Assembly (NCBI GenBank): GCA_001940925.1
Contig: MSGZ01000041.1
Span: forward strand, 43,021-107,020
From: Ruminococcus sp. Phil11
GTDB taxonomy: Bacteria > Bacillota > Clostridia > Oscillospirales > Ruminococcaceae
Reading direction: 5' to 3'
Length of the DNA: 64,000 nucleotides
Below are positions 31,001 through 38,716 of the stretch, piece by piece. A program made the position numbers and the translations under genes. The notes under the pieces were generated by a model. The model did not search any database. It was not told the DNA's origin and saw only the letters and a program-made list of their open reading frames with translations. The first letter of the stretch is position 1. Each line of letters opens with the position of its first letter.

Positions 31001-31657
31001 CCGGTCTGGCTGCTGCTGATGCTGTTTGATCTGAGCGGCATCAGCTATTCGGATGACCAGCGTCGCTGGATGGTATTCTTTATTCCGGTGATGATCGCGG
31101 GCTATCTGCTGCAGCTGAGAAAGAGCTTCCCGGGTGCGAAGAAAGATCGCCTGTTCAAGACGGCAGCGGCAGGCTGCTGCATGATCGCGTTCTGGATCCA
31201 GCCGGTGCTCGATGTGAAGGATACATATTTTGCGGGCAAGCTGCACATTCTCCCGCTGGTCGGCTTCGGCCTTGTGATCCGGAAGCTCTACGGCAAGGAG
31301 ACCGGCGGCGGGTTCCTGTTTGCGATTGGCTGCTATTCCATGCTGCGGCTCGGCATCGGCGCGGCGGTCTCCGAAAACTCCGCCGATCTGCTGACGGTGC
31401 TGGCGGTCGCGCTGATCCTGTTTGTTGCGTCGTTTTACGTCAAGCAGAAGAAGTGGTTTCTGCTGGGCGGCATCTCGCTGGTGCTGACGGGCATTTACAT
31501 GCACATGAAGCTGACGCAGGGCAGACAGTGGTGGGTATATCTGCTGCTTGCCGGACTGCTGCTGATCGTGGTCGCGGCCGCGAACGAAACGCTCAAGCAG
31601 AAGGGTGATTCCCTGAAAACGAAAGCCGGCCGTCTCTGGGACGACTGGGAATGGTAA
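28067..31657 (+). CDS. Giant multipass membrane protein, SCO7613/DUF2157-like
   Basis: A 1196-residue protein: one N-terminal helix (3-22), a basic segment (SRKNRRQKEILYHLHRSGRIS), an Ala/Glu/Pro-rich linker (about 65-190) and then roughly 30 hydrophobic helices to the end. The stretch FGKLLTLAAGSGLFFGASALARR...AFFTLGAVFLPISVW near residues 235-285 recalls DUF2157 and SCO7613-type proteins, large membrane proteins of unknown role found in actinobacteria and Clostridia. ATG at 28067 has AAAAGGAGG upstream. The composition is strongly biased, so a very long open frame appears on the other strand. It is transcribed alone from its own promoter. Confidence 0.7.
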   Translation: MEWIVVVVIIWLVSPIILGILTAVLSRKNRRQKEILYHLHRSGRISDADLTAAGLKIPPPPDGVQQIAPPAVQSGSTVQTILPVTESAMQAAAARAQAIAEAELNGEPVPAVLPKAAPVEPAAAAETAAEYAEEAAAECAEPEKTAETVFAAAEDAAEETAAEPETEGSAEPDTSAGTVQPPAFPYPQAVHAPVPAERIGQNVHISAISVMLSVGTALIIIAGLIFVRSAWDTMGSFGKLLTLAAGSGLFFGASALARRAWSLERTAMAFFTLGAVFLPISVWAAGCFELLGPELSGAGNPWLIALSFAAFTPIALYAAKNYKQLGWGIAAAAGAALAYYFAAGGLLKTISLPDGSRKAVGIALFCLAAAIPAPLLAFRCEELAARLHEPMNRIPAPFAAGITAVSGILTFACFNAGKAGHRLTALYAAAFILIAAALLAPVFTERLKGLTMVPVTGYLLLGCAMLLYPLYDTVFRQYDAETGNLLRRNGDVYASAVGMTCAVLILILLLLRVLPETVRKGGLIAAFGVTAFSVFPHVTAVYDLDPGISAPVITLLTAAVLLLLTWLCAAKQKPSLPVSILIAGMSVLPVLDLVRMLWTGGSHYGDLIVSGAMLLLFGLFILTKKHRTDLSDLLFTLLSCGFAAAALGHYDKTAAEWIAAGIFVLNAVIWWTLALAHDTEKPMQYVFAWLWVPALYGAIFNIPVLREGPAVLLMTAIAAAVGFVTYFTTPVRFHTVRRTVFGTAIVPGLLLGIFSPAFLGEQWYLAELLLCTVIAAGVWRLFANRGFKKLSALSFGTALFLSLELTFLAVKERIFYGDMRFSVLMVTAAWIIALSALSAAVSKRMVLFVGSDAVVNVMDLAAPLSALVLACGLIVLSQTEWEPFCFVFTLAVCIMAWFVTKPSRTVTPLLCACALLVSLEALRVHLHTGADSLLAVMLILMLGMTVLFPYLGIVLRESQDDPKLQHKSWSLTVFGGVIPVWLLLMLFDLSGISYSDDQRRWMVFFIPVMIAGYLLQLRKSFPGAKKDRLFKTAAAGCCMIAFWIQPVLDVKDTYFAGKLHILPLVGFGLVIRKLYGKETGGGFLFAIGCYSMLRLGIGAAVSENSADLLTVLAVALILFVASFYVKQKKWFLLGGISLVLTGIYMHMKLTQGRQWWVYLLLAGLLLIVVAAANETLKQKGDSLKTKAGRLWDDWEW

Positions 31658-31746
31658 GCGGGGCAGCCCCCCGCAGGCTCCGCGCCATTGACAGCTTTTT
31701 GCAGAATCCCCGAAAAACCTTGCCGCGATTTGTTCAGTATTGACAC

Positions 31747-31775
31747 TTGATTTTTCCCCGAAAATATGGTATAAT
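31747..31775 (+). promoter_or_regulatory. Promoter of rpmE
   Basis: TTGATT (31747-31752), 17 bases, TATAAT (31770-31775). A consensus TTGACA at 31740 is 24 bases from the -10, too far. Bases 31658-31739 hold no gene. Confidence 0.65.
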
Positions 31776-31875
31776 AAATTCTGCGTTTGATCCATAGCAC
31801 TACTGTCCGAACAGTACACGGATGGGCTGTTATGTCAGATTATACTCATATCAAATACCGAAAGAGGTGAAAATC

Positions 31876-32079
31876 ATGGCAAAGGAAGGCATCCATCCGA
31901 ACTGCGAGAAAACCACGATCACCTGCCACTGCGGCAACGTCATCGAGGTGCTCTCCACCAAAAAGGACATCAAGGTTGAAATCTGCTCCAAGTGCCACCC
32001 GTTCTTCACGGGCAAGCAGAAGCTGGTCGATACCGGCGGCCGTGTCGAGCGCTTCAACAAGCGTTTCAACAGAGGCTGA
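31876..32079 (+). CDS. rpmE: 50S ribosomal protein bL31, zinc-binding type
   Basis: A 67-residue ribosomal protein. CHCG (about 16-19) and [12 protein letters not shown] (about 37-48) give the four-cysteine zinc-binding C+ form of bL31. [14 protein letters not shown] is the family end. ATG at 31876 lies 7 bases after AAAGAGGTGA. It is a single-gene unit with its own promoter and terminator. Confidence 0.96.
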   Translation: MAKEGIHPNCEKTTITCHCGNVIEVLSTKKDIKVEICSKCHPFFTGKQKLVDTGGRVERFNKRFNRG

Positions 32080-32095
32080 TTTTTCAGGCAGCGGA

Positions 32096-32134
32096 AGCAG
32101 TCGGGATACAGTTCCCGGCTGCTTTTTTCGTCAG
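32096..32134 (+). terminator. Terminator of rpmE
   Basis: AGCAGTCGGGA pairs with TCCCGGCTGCT (one mismatch), followed by TTTTT. Confidence 0.75.
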
Positions 32135-32226
32135 ATAGCCCGTTATGCGACTGCTTTTTACTGCCTGTTTGAGGGTTTGATACAAAAAACGAGTTGTATT
32201 CTATCAAAATTCGGTATTCTGCCCCT

Positions 32227-32254
32227 TTGCAAAAACGGGAAAATATGCTATAAT
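32227..32254 (+). promoter_or_regulatory. Promoter of the phosphoglucomutase gene
   Basis: TTGCAA (32227-32232), 16 bases, TATAAT (32249-32254), with the gene starting about 62 bases after the expected +1. Confidence 0.65.
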
Positions 32255-32322
32255 GAAGATGTGTGCAAAATTGTTGATGCACTGCGGCTGGGGTGTGCCG
32301 CACAGGAAAGGATGAAGATACC

Positions 32323-34056
32323 ATGCAACCCGATATGACGAAAGAGATGTCTCTCTATCAGCTCTGGTGCAAAAACGCGACGGAGGATCCCGACCTTGTC
32401 AGAGAGCTTGCTGAAATCAGCGGCGACGATGAGGCAATCCGGGAGCGTTTTTACTGCGATCTGGAGTTCGGCACCGGCGGTCTGCGCGGCGTGCTCGGAG
32501 CGGGCACCGGCAGAATGAATATCTATACCGTGCGCCGTGCAACACAGGGTCTTGCCAATTATGTGAAGGAATCCTTTGATGCGCCGAGCGTCGCGATCTC
32601 CTACGACAGCCGCAACAAGTCCGACTTGTTTGCAAAGGCCGCTGCCGCAGTCCTCGCGGCAAACGGCATCCGTGTGCATATCTACAGGGAGCTGATGCCG
32701 ACGCCGCTGCTCTCATGGGCAGTCCGTGCGCTCAAATGCTCGGCCGGCATCATGGTCACCGCGAGCCATAACCCCGCAAAGTACAACGGCTACAAAGCCT
32801 ACGGCGCGGACGGCTGCCAGATCACGCTGGAGGTCGCGGAGACCGTCATCAACAAGATCAACGCGCTTGACCTGTTCAAGGACGTAAAAATCTGCGATTT
32901 TGAGCAGGCTGTCAAGGACGGCATGATCTCGTATATCACCGATGACGTCATTGAGGAATATTATAAAAACGTGCTCGCGCAGGGCATTCATACCGATGTC
33001 TGCCCGGACAGCGGCCTGAAAATAGTTTATACCCCGCTGAACGGCACGGGCAACAAGCCGGTGCGCGAGATCCTGAAGCGGATCGGCATCAGCGATGTGA
33101 CGGTCGTCAAGGAGCAGGAGCTCCCGGACGGCAACTTCACGACCTGCCCGTATCCGAATCCGGAGATCCGCGAGGCACTGGAGCTTGGTCTGCGCCTCTG
33201 CGATGAGGTGCAGCCGGATCTGCTGCTTGCAACAGACCCTGACTGCGACCGTGTCGGCATTGCGGTGCCGGACGGCAAGGGCGGCTATGCGCTGTTCTCC
33301 GGCAATGAGGTCGGCGCACTGCTGCTTGCGTATATCTGCGAGGAGCGCACAAAGCTCGGCACCATGCCGAAGAATCCGGTCGCGGTCAAGACGATCGTCA
33401 CGACGGATATCGTCCGGTCGATCGCGAAGGAATACGGTGTGCAGCTCATTGACGTTCTGACCGGCTTCAAGTTTATCGGCGAGCAGATCGGTCTGCTGGA
33501 AGAAAAGGGCGAGGAGAACCGCTATATCTTCGGCTTTGAGGAGAGCTACGGCTATCTGGCCGGCACGTATGTCCGCGACAAGGATGCCGTCGTTGCATCC
33601 ATGCTGATCGTGGAAATGGCGGCTTACTACCGCACGAAAGGCATCTCCCTGATGCAGGCGCGCGAGAATCTGTATCAGAAATACGGCGTGTTCCGCCACA
33701 GCCAGGAGAGCTTTGCGTTCGAGGGCATCAGCGGCATGGAGAAGATGCGCGCGCTGATGAAGTCCCTGCGCACGGATGCACCGGCGGAGATCGGCGGCCT
33801 GAAGGTCATCGGCACGGCGGATTATCTGGAAGGCACCGTCACGGATAAGCTGACCGGCACTGTGACGCCGACCGGCCTGCCGAAATCGGATGTGGTCGCA
33901 TTCCGGCTGCCGGATCATGCAAGCGTGATCGTGCGGCCGTCCGGCACGGAGCCGAAGGTCAAGGCGTATTACACGACCGCCTGCAGGACCATGGATGAGG
34001 CGATCGCGCTGGAAAACAAGCTGAAAGCAGATACGCACAAGCTGCTGCTCGGCTGA
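32323..34056 (+). CDS. Phosphoglucomutase/phosphomannomutase (alpha-D-phosphohexomutase)
   Basis: A 577-residue enzyme that interconverts hexose-1- and hexose-6-phosphates, feeding glycogen and cell-wall sugar synthesis. All four family motifs are present: active-site serine in GIMVTASHNPAKYNGYK (about residue 145), metal loop DPDCDRVGI (about 305), sugar loop GFEESYGYLAG (about 405) and phosphate-binding RPSGTEPKVKAY near the end (about 545). Length and the N-terminal FGTGGLRG block match the PgcA-type group of Firmicutes. ATG at 32323 has AAAGGATGA upstream. Confidence 0.92.
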   Translation: MQPDMTKEMSLYQLWCKNATEDPDLVRELAEISGDDEAIRERFYCDLEFGTGGLRGVLGAGTGRMNIYTVRRATQGLANYVKESFDAPSVAISYDSRNKSDLFAKAAAAVLAANGIRVHIYRELMPTPLLSWAVRALKCSAGIMVTASHNPAKYNGYKAYGADGCQITLEVAETVINKINALDLFKDVKICDFEQAVKDGMISYITDDVIEEYYKNVLAQGIHTDVCPDSGLKIVYTPLNGTGNKPVREILKRIGISDVTVVKEQELPDGNFTTCPYPNPEIREALELGLRLCDEVQPDLLLATDPDCDRVGIAVPDGKGGYALFSGNEVGALLLAYICEERTKLGTMPKNPVAVKTIVTTDIVRSIAKEYGVQLIDVLTGFKFIGEQIGLLEEKGEENRYIFGFEESYGYLAGTYVRDKDAVVASMLIVEMAAYYRTKGISLMQARENLYQKYGVFRHSQESFAFEGISGMEKMRALMKSLRTDAPAEIGGLKVIGTADYLEGTVTDKLTGTVTPTGLPKSDVVAFRLPDHASVIVRPSGTEPKVKAYYTTACRTMDEAIALENKLKADTHKLLLG

Positions 34057-34070
34057 TTGAAGATGAAAAG

Positions 34071-34107
34071 AGGCAGACCGGTCAGCGGATCGGTCTGCCT
34101 TTTGTTT
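34071..34107 (+). terminator. Terminator of the phosphoglucomutase gene
   Basis: AGGCAGACCG and CGGTCTGCCT pair perfectly around a 10-base loop, followed by TTTGTTT. Confidence 0.85.
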
Positions 34108-34125
34108 ACCGAGGTGAGCATAACT

Positions 34126-34524
34126 GTGAAGGCAAGAATGGAATACTGCGGCAATTATCTGGAAATCGCTGATTTTCAGCATGATGCCGCGGCGGAGAAA
34201 AGCGGCAATCCCTATAACTGTACCTTTGATATCCGGGTAAAGTCGGGCGATTTTGCGGGTATCGCGGACTGCTGCGAATACGACTATAAAGAATTGCAGA
34301 AGTTCATCGCAGCACTGGAAGATCTGATCGCGTTCCGGAGAACGGAAGTCTCCCTGACGGAGATCAGCACCGGCAGAACCGTTCATTTTGCATGTGACAG
34401 CACCGGCCATATCCGGGTATCCGGCGAGCTAACATGCGATGCGGACGGCCAGTCCCTGCGGTTTCATTTTATGACAGACCAGACGGCTTTTCCTGCGTTT
34501 ATCCGGGAATTGAAGCGTCTCTGA
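34126..34524 (+). CDS. WapI-like small protein, putative immunity protein
   Basis: A 132-residue soluble protein with alternating beta strands. DYKELQKFIAALEDLIAFRRTEVSL, followed by GHIRVSGELTCD and a final FHFMTDQTAFPAFIRELKRL, resembles WapI/DUF5959-type immunity proteins; the match is by pattern only. The start is a GTG at 34126, because the preceding in-frame ATG (34057) lies before the terminator hairpin; GAGGTGAG at 34110 is the ribosome-binding site. It is followed by the HAD gene 19 bases on. No toxin gene is adjacent. Confidence 0.6.
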   Translation: MKARMEYCGNYLEIADFQHDAAAEKSGNPYNCTFDIRVKSGDFAGIADCCEYDYKELQKFIAALEDLIAFRRTEVSLTEISTGRTVHFACDSTGHIRVSGELTCDADGQSLRFHFMTDQTAFPAFIRELKRL

Positions 34525-34543
34525 TATCAGATAAAGGATGAAA

Positions 34544-35155
34544 ATGATGATTCGGAATGTAATTTTTGACGTCGGGAACGTGCTGATCGAATTTGACTGG
34601 CAGAAGTTCCTGCGCAATCTGTTTGACGAGGAGACCGCAAAGGCGGTCTCCCCGGCGATGTGGGGGACGGCTGCATGGGACGAAATGGACCGCGGCGTGC
34701 TCTCTATGGACGAGGTCACTGCGCTGTTCATTGCAAATGCGCCGGACTATGAGCCGCAGATCCGCGAGGCACTTGACCGCGTCAGCGAATGCGCGTCCGT
34801 CAAGCCGTATACGATCGGCTGGATCCGCGAGCTGAAAGCAAAGGGCTTTCATGTTTACTACCTCTCCAATTATTTTCAGAGGATCTGGGAGCAGCGTCCC
34901 GATGTCCGCGCCTTTGCGGACGAAACCGACGGCGGAACCTTCTCATGGCAGGAAAAGGTCATCAAGCCTTCTCCGGAGAGCTTTCAGCGGCTGCTGGATC
35001 GGTATGACCTGAAAGCGGAGGAAAGCCTGTTCATTGACGACAGCCCGAAGAATATTGCGGCGGCAGAGGCACTCGGTTTCCATGCGGTTCGCTTTATCGG
35101 TTATGAGCAGCAGCATGAACAGATCATGGATTATCTGGCAGAGCATACAAAATAA
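34544..35155 (+). CDS. HAD-superfamily hydrolase, subfamily IA
   Basis: A 203-residue cytoplasmic phosphatase-like protein. Motif I is FDVGNVLI (nucleophile Asp about residue 9; the second aspartate is replaced by glycine as in many IA variant-3 members), motif II serine in VYYLSNY, motif III lysine in EKVIKPSPESF, motif IV LFIDDSPKN. The cap is of the C1 helical type between motifs I and II. The start is uncertain among ATGs at 34538, 34544 and 34547; 34544 best fits AAAGGA. Substrate unknown. Confidence 0.82.
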   Translation: MMIRNVIFDVGNVLIEFDWQKFLRNLFDEETAKAVSPAMWGTAAWDEMDRGVLSMDEVTALFIANAPDYEPQIREALDRVSECASVKPYTIGWIRELKAKGFHVYYLSNYFQRIWEQRPDVRAFADETDGGTFSWQEKVIKPSPESFQRLLDRYDLKAEESLFIDDSPKNIAAAEALGFHAVRFIGYEQQHEQIMDYLAEHTK

Positions 35156-35248
35156 CCGTGCTGTATTTGTGCATTCCGCCGATCTTTGCGGAAACCATAA
35201 GGAATGCACCGCCCCCCGAACGTATTGAGGGTAAAGGAGGCGATCCGA

Positions 35249-35890
35249 ATGAAAATTCAACCGAGAAAAACGGCAGCAGTGCCGAAATATGCAGCACTCA
35301 TGGCAGCAGCAGTCATGCTGACCGGCTGCGGATATGACGGAGAGGTCGCGCTTGACGGCGAAACGCAGGTGTTAGATTCTCAGGTGCAGATCGACGGCGA
35401 TATGCAGGTCTGCCCGGACCCGGAACCGTCTGTTCCGAAGGAGGATCCCGCTGATTATAAAGACGGTGTTCCGGCGGCAGCGATTGCCGCGTGCAATTCT
35501 CAGGAGCAGCTGGAATCTGCCTTTGAACAATACGGCATTTCACTGTTTCAGGCAGATGCGCCCGCTGATGTTGCGGGCGAATATCAGGCGACAGGCTTTC
35601 TGGACAACGACGATACTGTTCATGTTTGCTTTTTTACCGCGGGCTGCGGCAAGGAGGAACTGTACGCGGAGAACGGCTTTGCGCAGCATGACTGGGGCTT
35701 TGTCGGTACCGTACAGTATCCGCGCGGTGCAGCAGAGCAGATCGCGATCCGGACGGCGTTTATCGCGGCAGAGCCGGAGCATACAGAGGGGCTCACTGCG
35801 GAGGAGGCCGCGCAGATCGCTGCGGATTTAATGGGCGCAGCCGATGATACATCAGAAGAACCGGAGGAGGTGCATTCAGATGAAAATTGA
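35249..35890 (+). CDS. Lipoprotein 1 of the lipoprotein/radical SAM operon
   Basis: A 213-residue predicted lipoprotein. N-terminus MKIQPRKTAAVPKYAALMAA, then lipobox LTGC (cysteine 26). The mature part is acidic with few recognisable features: a Pro/Glu/Asp spacer, an AACNSQEQLESAFEQYGISLF helix, a cysteine-containing VCFFTAGCGKEEL segment and an acidic tail. The N-terminus is shared with the next product well beyond what a signal peptide needs. ATG at 35249 has AAAGGAGG upstream. Its stop lies 10 bases inside the next gene. It is the first gene of a three-gene overlapping set ending in a radical SAM enzyme. Confidence 0.75.
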   Translation: MKIQPRKTAAVPKYAALMAAAVMLTGCGYDGEVALDGETQVLDSQVQIDGDMQVCPDPEPSVPKEDPADYKDGVPAAAIAACNSQEQLESAFEQYGISLFQADAPADVAGEYQATGFLDNDDTVHVCFFTAGCGKEELYAENGFAQHDWGFVGTVQYPRGAAEQIAIRTAFIAAEPEHTEGLTAEEAAQIAADLMGAADDTSEEPEEVHSDEN

Positions 35891-36671
35891 ACCGAGAAAC
35901 ACAGCAAAGATCCCGAAATATGCCGCCGTACTCGCTGCAGCCGTCATGCTGACCGGCTGCGGCTATGACGAAGAACCCGGATTCGAGGGCACGGCACCGG
36001 CAGACTCTTACCCGGAGGTGGAGCTCATGGGCGAAGCGATCCCCGAACAATTTACGGAGCCCGCACAGACCGCATTTCCCGATGAGACGGTGACAGAGAC
36101 CGTGACGACCGCCGTGACTGACGAGCCGCTCATGCTGGACGGAGACGTCGTCATGCCGGACGGCGTTACGGATGTTTACGACGGCGACCGTGTCTGCACG
36201 GAGCCTGCACAGACCTTCACGACGCTTCCGGAGAGACAGCCGGAGCTTGCAGGACTTGTACAGGTCACGCCGCATACGCATCCGGGCGTTCCGGTGTTTG
36301 AGCCGACAGCGGGCACATCGGCCGCGGAGCAGGAGGAGATCCTCTCCCGCTGGCAGGATGCCTGCAGCGCACGCGGCTGGAGCTTTAAGGTCAGCGCAGA
36401 AAGAGCCAAGTGGTTCGGCACGGGATTCCAGCGTGTACTGAGCATAGATGACCCGGCACTGATGATCCTGCTGTATGACGGCAGCGCGGCGGACAGCACA
36501 GGGCTCACAATGCGCGAATGGGCGGACGGCCAGAGCAGCGAGCTCTTTGACTGGGGCTGCATCATGCCGAAGCGGGATTCACAGGGAGATATCGTATCGA
36601 AGCGCACGGCCGCTGTCGATATCAGCGTCAGCCCCGACCCTGCAAAGGTTTTTGAGGATGCCGGCCTATGA
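35880..36671 (+). CDS. Lipoprotein 2 of the lipoprotein/radical SAM operon
   Basis: A 263-residue predicted lipoprotein paralogous to lipoprotein 1 at its N-terminus (MKIEPRNTAKIPKYAAVLAA, lipobox LTGC, then GYDEE). After the lipobox cysteine come a Thr/Glu/Pro-rich spacer (about 35-120) and a folded domain (about 130-263; EEILSRWQDACSARGWSFKV, WADGQSSELFDWGC). ATG at 35880 overlaps lipoprotein 1 by 11 bases with GGAGG just upstream; the stop overlaps the radical SAM start (ATGA). The tight overlaps imply fixed co-production with the enzyme. Confidence 0.75.
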   Translation: MKIEPRNTAKIPKYAAVLAAAVMLTGCGYDEEPGFEGTAPADSYPEVELMGEAIPEQFTEPAQTAFPDETVTETVTTAVTDEPLMLDGDVVMPDGVTDVYDGDRVCTEPAQTFTTLPERQPELAGLVQVTPHTHPGVPVFEPTAGTSAAEQEEILSRWQDACSARGWSFKVSAERAKWFGTGFQRVLSIDDPALMILLYDGSAADSTGLTMREWADGQSSELFDWGCIMPKRDSQGDIVSKRTAAVDISVSPDPAKVFEDAGL

Positions 36672-37747
36672 ATCTGACACTGCATTTGACGGAAGCCTGC
36701 AACATGGACTGCGCCTACTGCACACGCGTCAAGCAGCCTGTCCGGATGACCGAAGCAGTGCTGGACGCAGCTTGTGCACTGGCGTTTTCGCAGGGCAATT
36801 CGGCGGGGCTCTGCTTCTTCGGCGGTGAGCCGCTGCTGGAGCGTCCGCTGATCGGGCGCGCAGTCACCCGCTGCAGACAGCTCAGCGCAGAGACCGGCAA
36901 GCCGGTCTCCTATAAAATGACGACGAACGGCACGCTGCTGGACGAGAAATTCCTTACGCTGGCAGCGCGTGAGCATATCGGCATCGGGCTTTCGTTTGAG
37001 GGCACGGCGCAGGACTGCTGCCGGACATTCCGTGACGGCGGCGGCAGCTTTTCCGTCGTATCGGAAAAGGCGAAGCTGCTGCTTCAATATCAGCCGGATG
37101 CCCACGCGATGATGACCGTTGCTCCGCAGGCCGTGCCGCAGTATGCGGAGGCTGTGCGGTATCTGTATGATCTCGGATTCCGGCGCATCACCGGAACGAT
37201 CGCCTACGGCAAAAAGGTGCACTGGACGGACAGTGACCTTGAACTGCTGGAAGCGCAGCTGCGGGAGATCGCTGCATATTATGCGGAGAAATTCCTGCAG
37301 GGAAAGCCGTTTTATTTCAGCCCGTTCGATGCAAAGATCCGCGACTGCATCGCGGGGTTCAATCCGGGCGAGCGATGTCATCTCGGCTTCCGGCAGATGC
37401 CGGTCGCACCGGACGGCAGGATCTACGCCTGCACGCAGTTCATCGGGGACGCGGATTTCTGCCTCGGAGATGTGTTCGGCGGGATCAGCAAAGAGCGGCA
37501 GCGGGAGCTTGCAAAGCGCGAGGCCGTACCGGAGACCTGCCGGGAATGCGCGCTGCGGAAGCGGTGTACGAATTCCTGCGGCTGCCTGAACCGTCTGGAA
37601 ACCGGCAATGAGAATACCGTTTCGCCGCTGCAGTGTACGTATGAGCAATTGCTGATCGCGATCGCGGACGAAACGGCCGACCGGCTGTTCACGGCGGACG
37701 AAGCGGCATTCCGGAGACGGTATGCGCAAACGCAATCACAGACATGA
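36668..37747 (+). CDS. Radical SAM/SPASM enzyme, putative peptide or protein maturase
   Basis: A 359-residue enzyme with the radical SAM cluster motif CNMDCAYC (Cys11, 15, 18), the GGEPLL motif (about 57-62) and a C-terminal SPASM domain: CHLGFRQMPVAPDGRIYACTQ, FCLGDV, then CRECALRKRCTNSCGC for auxiliary clusters. SPASM enzymes of this layout modify peptides or proteins (thioether bonds, formylglycine, epimerisation). The first gene pair in the operon encodes lipoproteins, which makes them the likely substrates or partners. ATG at 36668 overlaps the lipoprotein 2 stop. No ABC exporter or short precursor gene is present. Family precedent: rSAM/lipoprotein systems noted in gut bacteria; equivalence is not established. 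Confidence 0.85.
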   Translation: MNLTLHLTEACNMDCAYCTRVKQPVRMTEAVLDAACALAFSQGNSAGLCFFGGEPLLERPLIGRAVTRCRQLSAETGKPVSYKMTTNGTLLDEKFLTLAAREHIGIGLSFEGTAQDCCRTFRDGGGSFSVVSEKAKLLLQYQPDAHAMMTVAPQAVPQYAEAVRYLYDLGFRRITGTIAYGKKVHWTDSDLELLEAQLREIAAYYAEKFLQGKPFYFSPFDAKIRDCIAGFNPGERCHLGFRQMPVAPDGRIYACTQFIGDADFCLGDVFGGISKERQRELAKREAVPETCRECALRKRCTNSCGCLNRLETGNENTVSPLQCTYEQLLIAIADETADRLFTADEAAFRRRYAQTQSQT

Positions 37748-37840
37748 TCAGATCAAAAGGGGGGCGGTTTACTGCCGGCACCCTTGCTGTTTTCTCTGTG
37801 CGCCTTCATCGCTCTTTGAGATCCTCCTGTGACCGGATAC

Positions 37841-37876
37841 AAAAAGGACGCCGACTGTCAGGTCAGCGTCCTTTTT
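37841..37876. terminator. Dispersed terminator repeat T, copy 2
   Basis: AAAAAGGACGC ... GCGTCCTTTTT with a 14-base loop. It serves the convergent radical SAM operon and the fatty-acid operon (accA stop at 37898). Bases 37748-37840 hold no gene. Confidence 0.85.
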
Positions 37877-37897
37877 CCGTTTTCAGTGATGCGGGCG

Positions 37898-38689
37898 TTA
37901 TCCGCCGATTTTGCGGAATTTTTCGTAGCGGTGGTCAAGGAGGGCTTCGGGGGACATCTGTGAGAGCCTGCCGATCTCAGTCAGCAGCACCGCTTTCAGT
38001 GCCGAGCAGATCTCCCGGTCGGTCTTGCCGGCCTCCGGGATCACCTTTTCCACAACATCAAATTTCAGCAGATCGTAGGACGTCAGCTTCAGATGCGCTG
38101 CCGCCTCCGGTGCCTTCGATGCGTCCTTCCAGAGGATGCTCGCGCAGCCCTCCGGCGAGATCACCGAATACACCGCATTTTCCAGCATGATCGCCGTATC
38201 GCAGACGCCGAGTGCCAGTGCACCGCCGCTGCCGCCTTCTCCGACGACGACCGAAATGACCGGCGTTTTCAGTCCCATCATCTCATAGAGATTTTCCGCG
38301 ATCGCGAGACCCTGCCCGCGTTTTTCCGCTTCAATGCCGCAGTATGCGCCGGAGCTGCCGATAAAACAGATCACCGGACGGTGGAACTTCTCCGCTTCCT
38401 TCATCAGGCGCAGGGCCTTGCGGTAGCCCTCCGGCTCCGGACAGCCGAAGTTGCGCTTCATGCGATCCTCGATCGTGTCGCCGCGCTCCATTGCAATGAC
38501 CGTCACCGGGATCCGGTTCAGATAACCGACGCCCGCCACGATCGCGGCGTCATCTCCGAAGCGGCGGTCGCCGTGCAGCTCGACAAAATCGTCGATCATG
38601 TGCTCAATATAATAAGAACCCATCGGGCGTTTGCCGTTCCGCGCCGCCTGAACGCGCTCGTAAGCGGTCTTGACATCGGCGATTGCCAT
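37898..38689 (-). CDS. accA: Acetyl-CoA carboxylase carboxyltransferase subunit alpha
   Basis: AccA and AccD form the carboxyltransferase that moves the carboxyl from biotin to acetyl-CoA, giving malonyl-CoA. The 263-residue protein has the crotonase-fold core: ELHGDRRFGDDAAIVAG, FIGSSGAYCGIEAEKRGQG, VVGEGGSGGALALGV and YSVISPEGCASILWKD. It is the last gene of the fatty-acid operon, 27 bases after accD. ATG at 38689. Confidence 0.95.
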   Translation of the reverse strand: MAIADVKTAYERVQAARNGKRPMGSYYIEHMIDDFVELHGDRRFGDDAAIVAGVGYLNRIPVTVIAMERGDTIEDRMKRNFGCPEPEGYRKALRLMKEAEKFHRPVICFIGSSGAYCGIEAEKRGQGLAIAENLYEMMGLKTPVISVVVGEGGSGGALALGVCDTAIMLENAVYSVISPEGCASILWKDASKAPEAAAHLKLTSYDLLKFDVVEKVIPEAGKTDREICSALKAVLLTEIGRLSQMSPEALLDHRYEKFRKIGG

Positions 38690-38716
38690 GATGTATCCCT
38701 GCCTTTCCTCTGTCAG

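Noticed and set aside
31740..31775. TTGACA at 31740 as the rpmE -35
   Set aside because: It is 24 bases from the -10; TTGATT at 31747 gives the normal 17-base spacing.
28034..31819. 1261-codon open frame on the minus strand
   Set aside because: It is antisense to the 1196-residue membrane protein, has no ribosome-binding site, and its translation is rich in Arg/Gln/His with no domain; it arises from the biased codons of the plus-strand gene.
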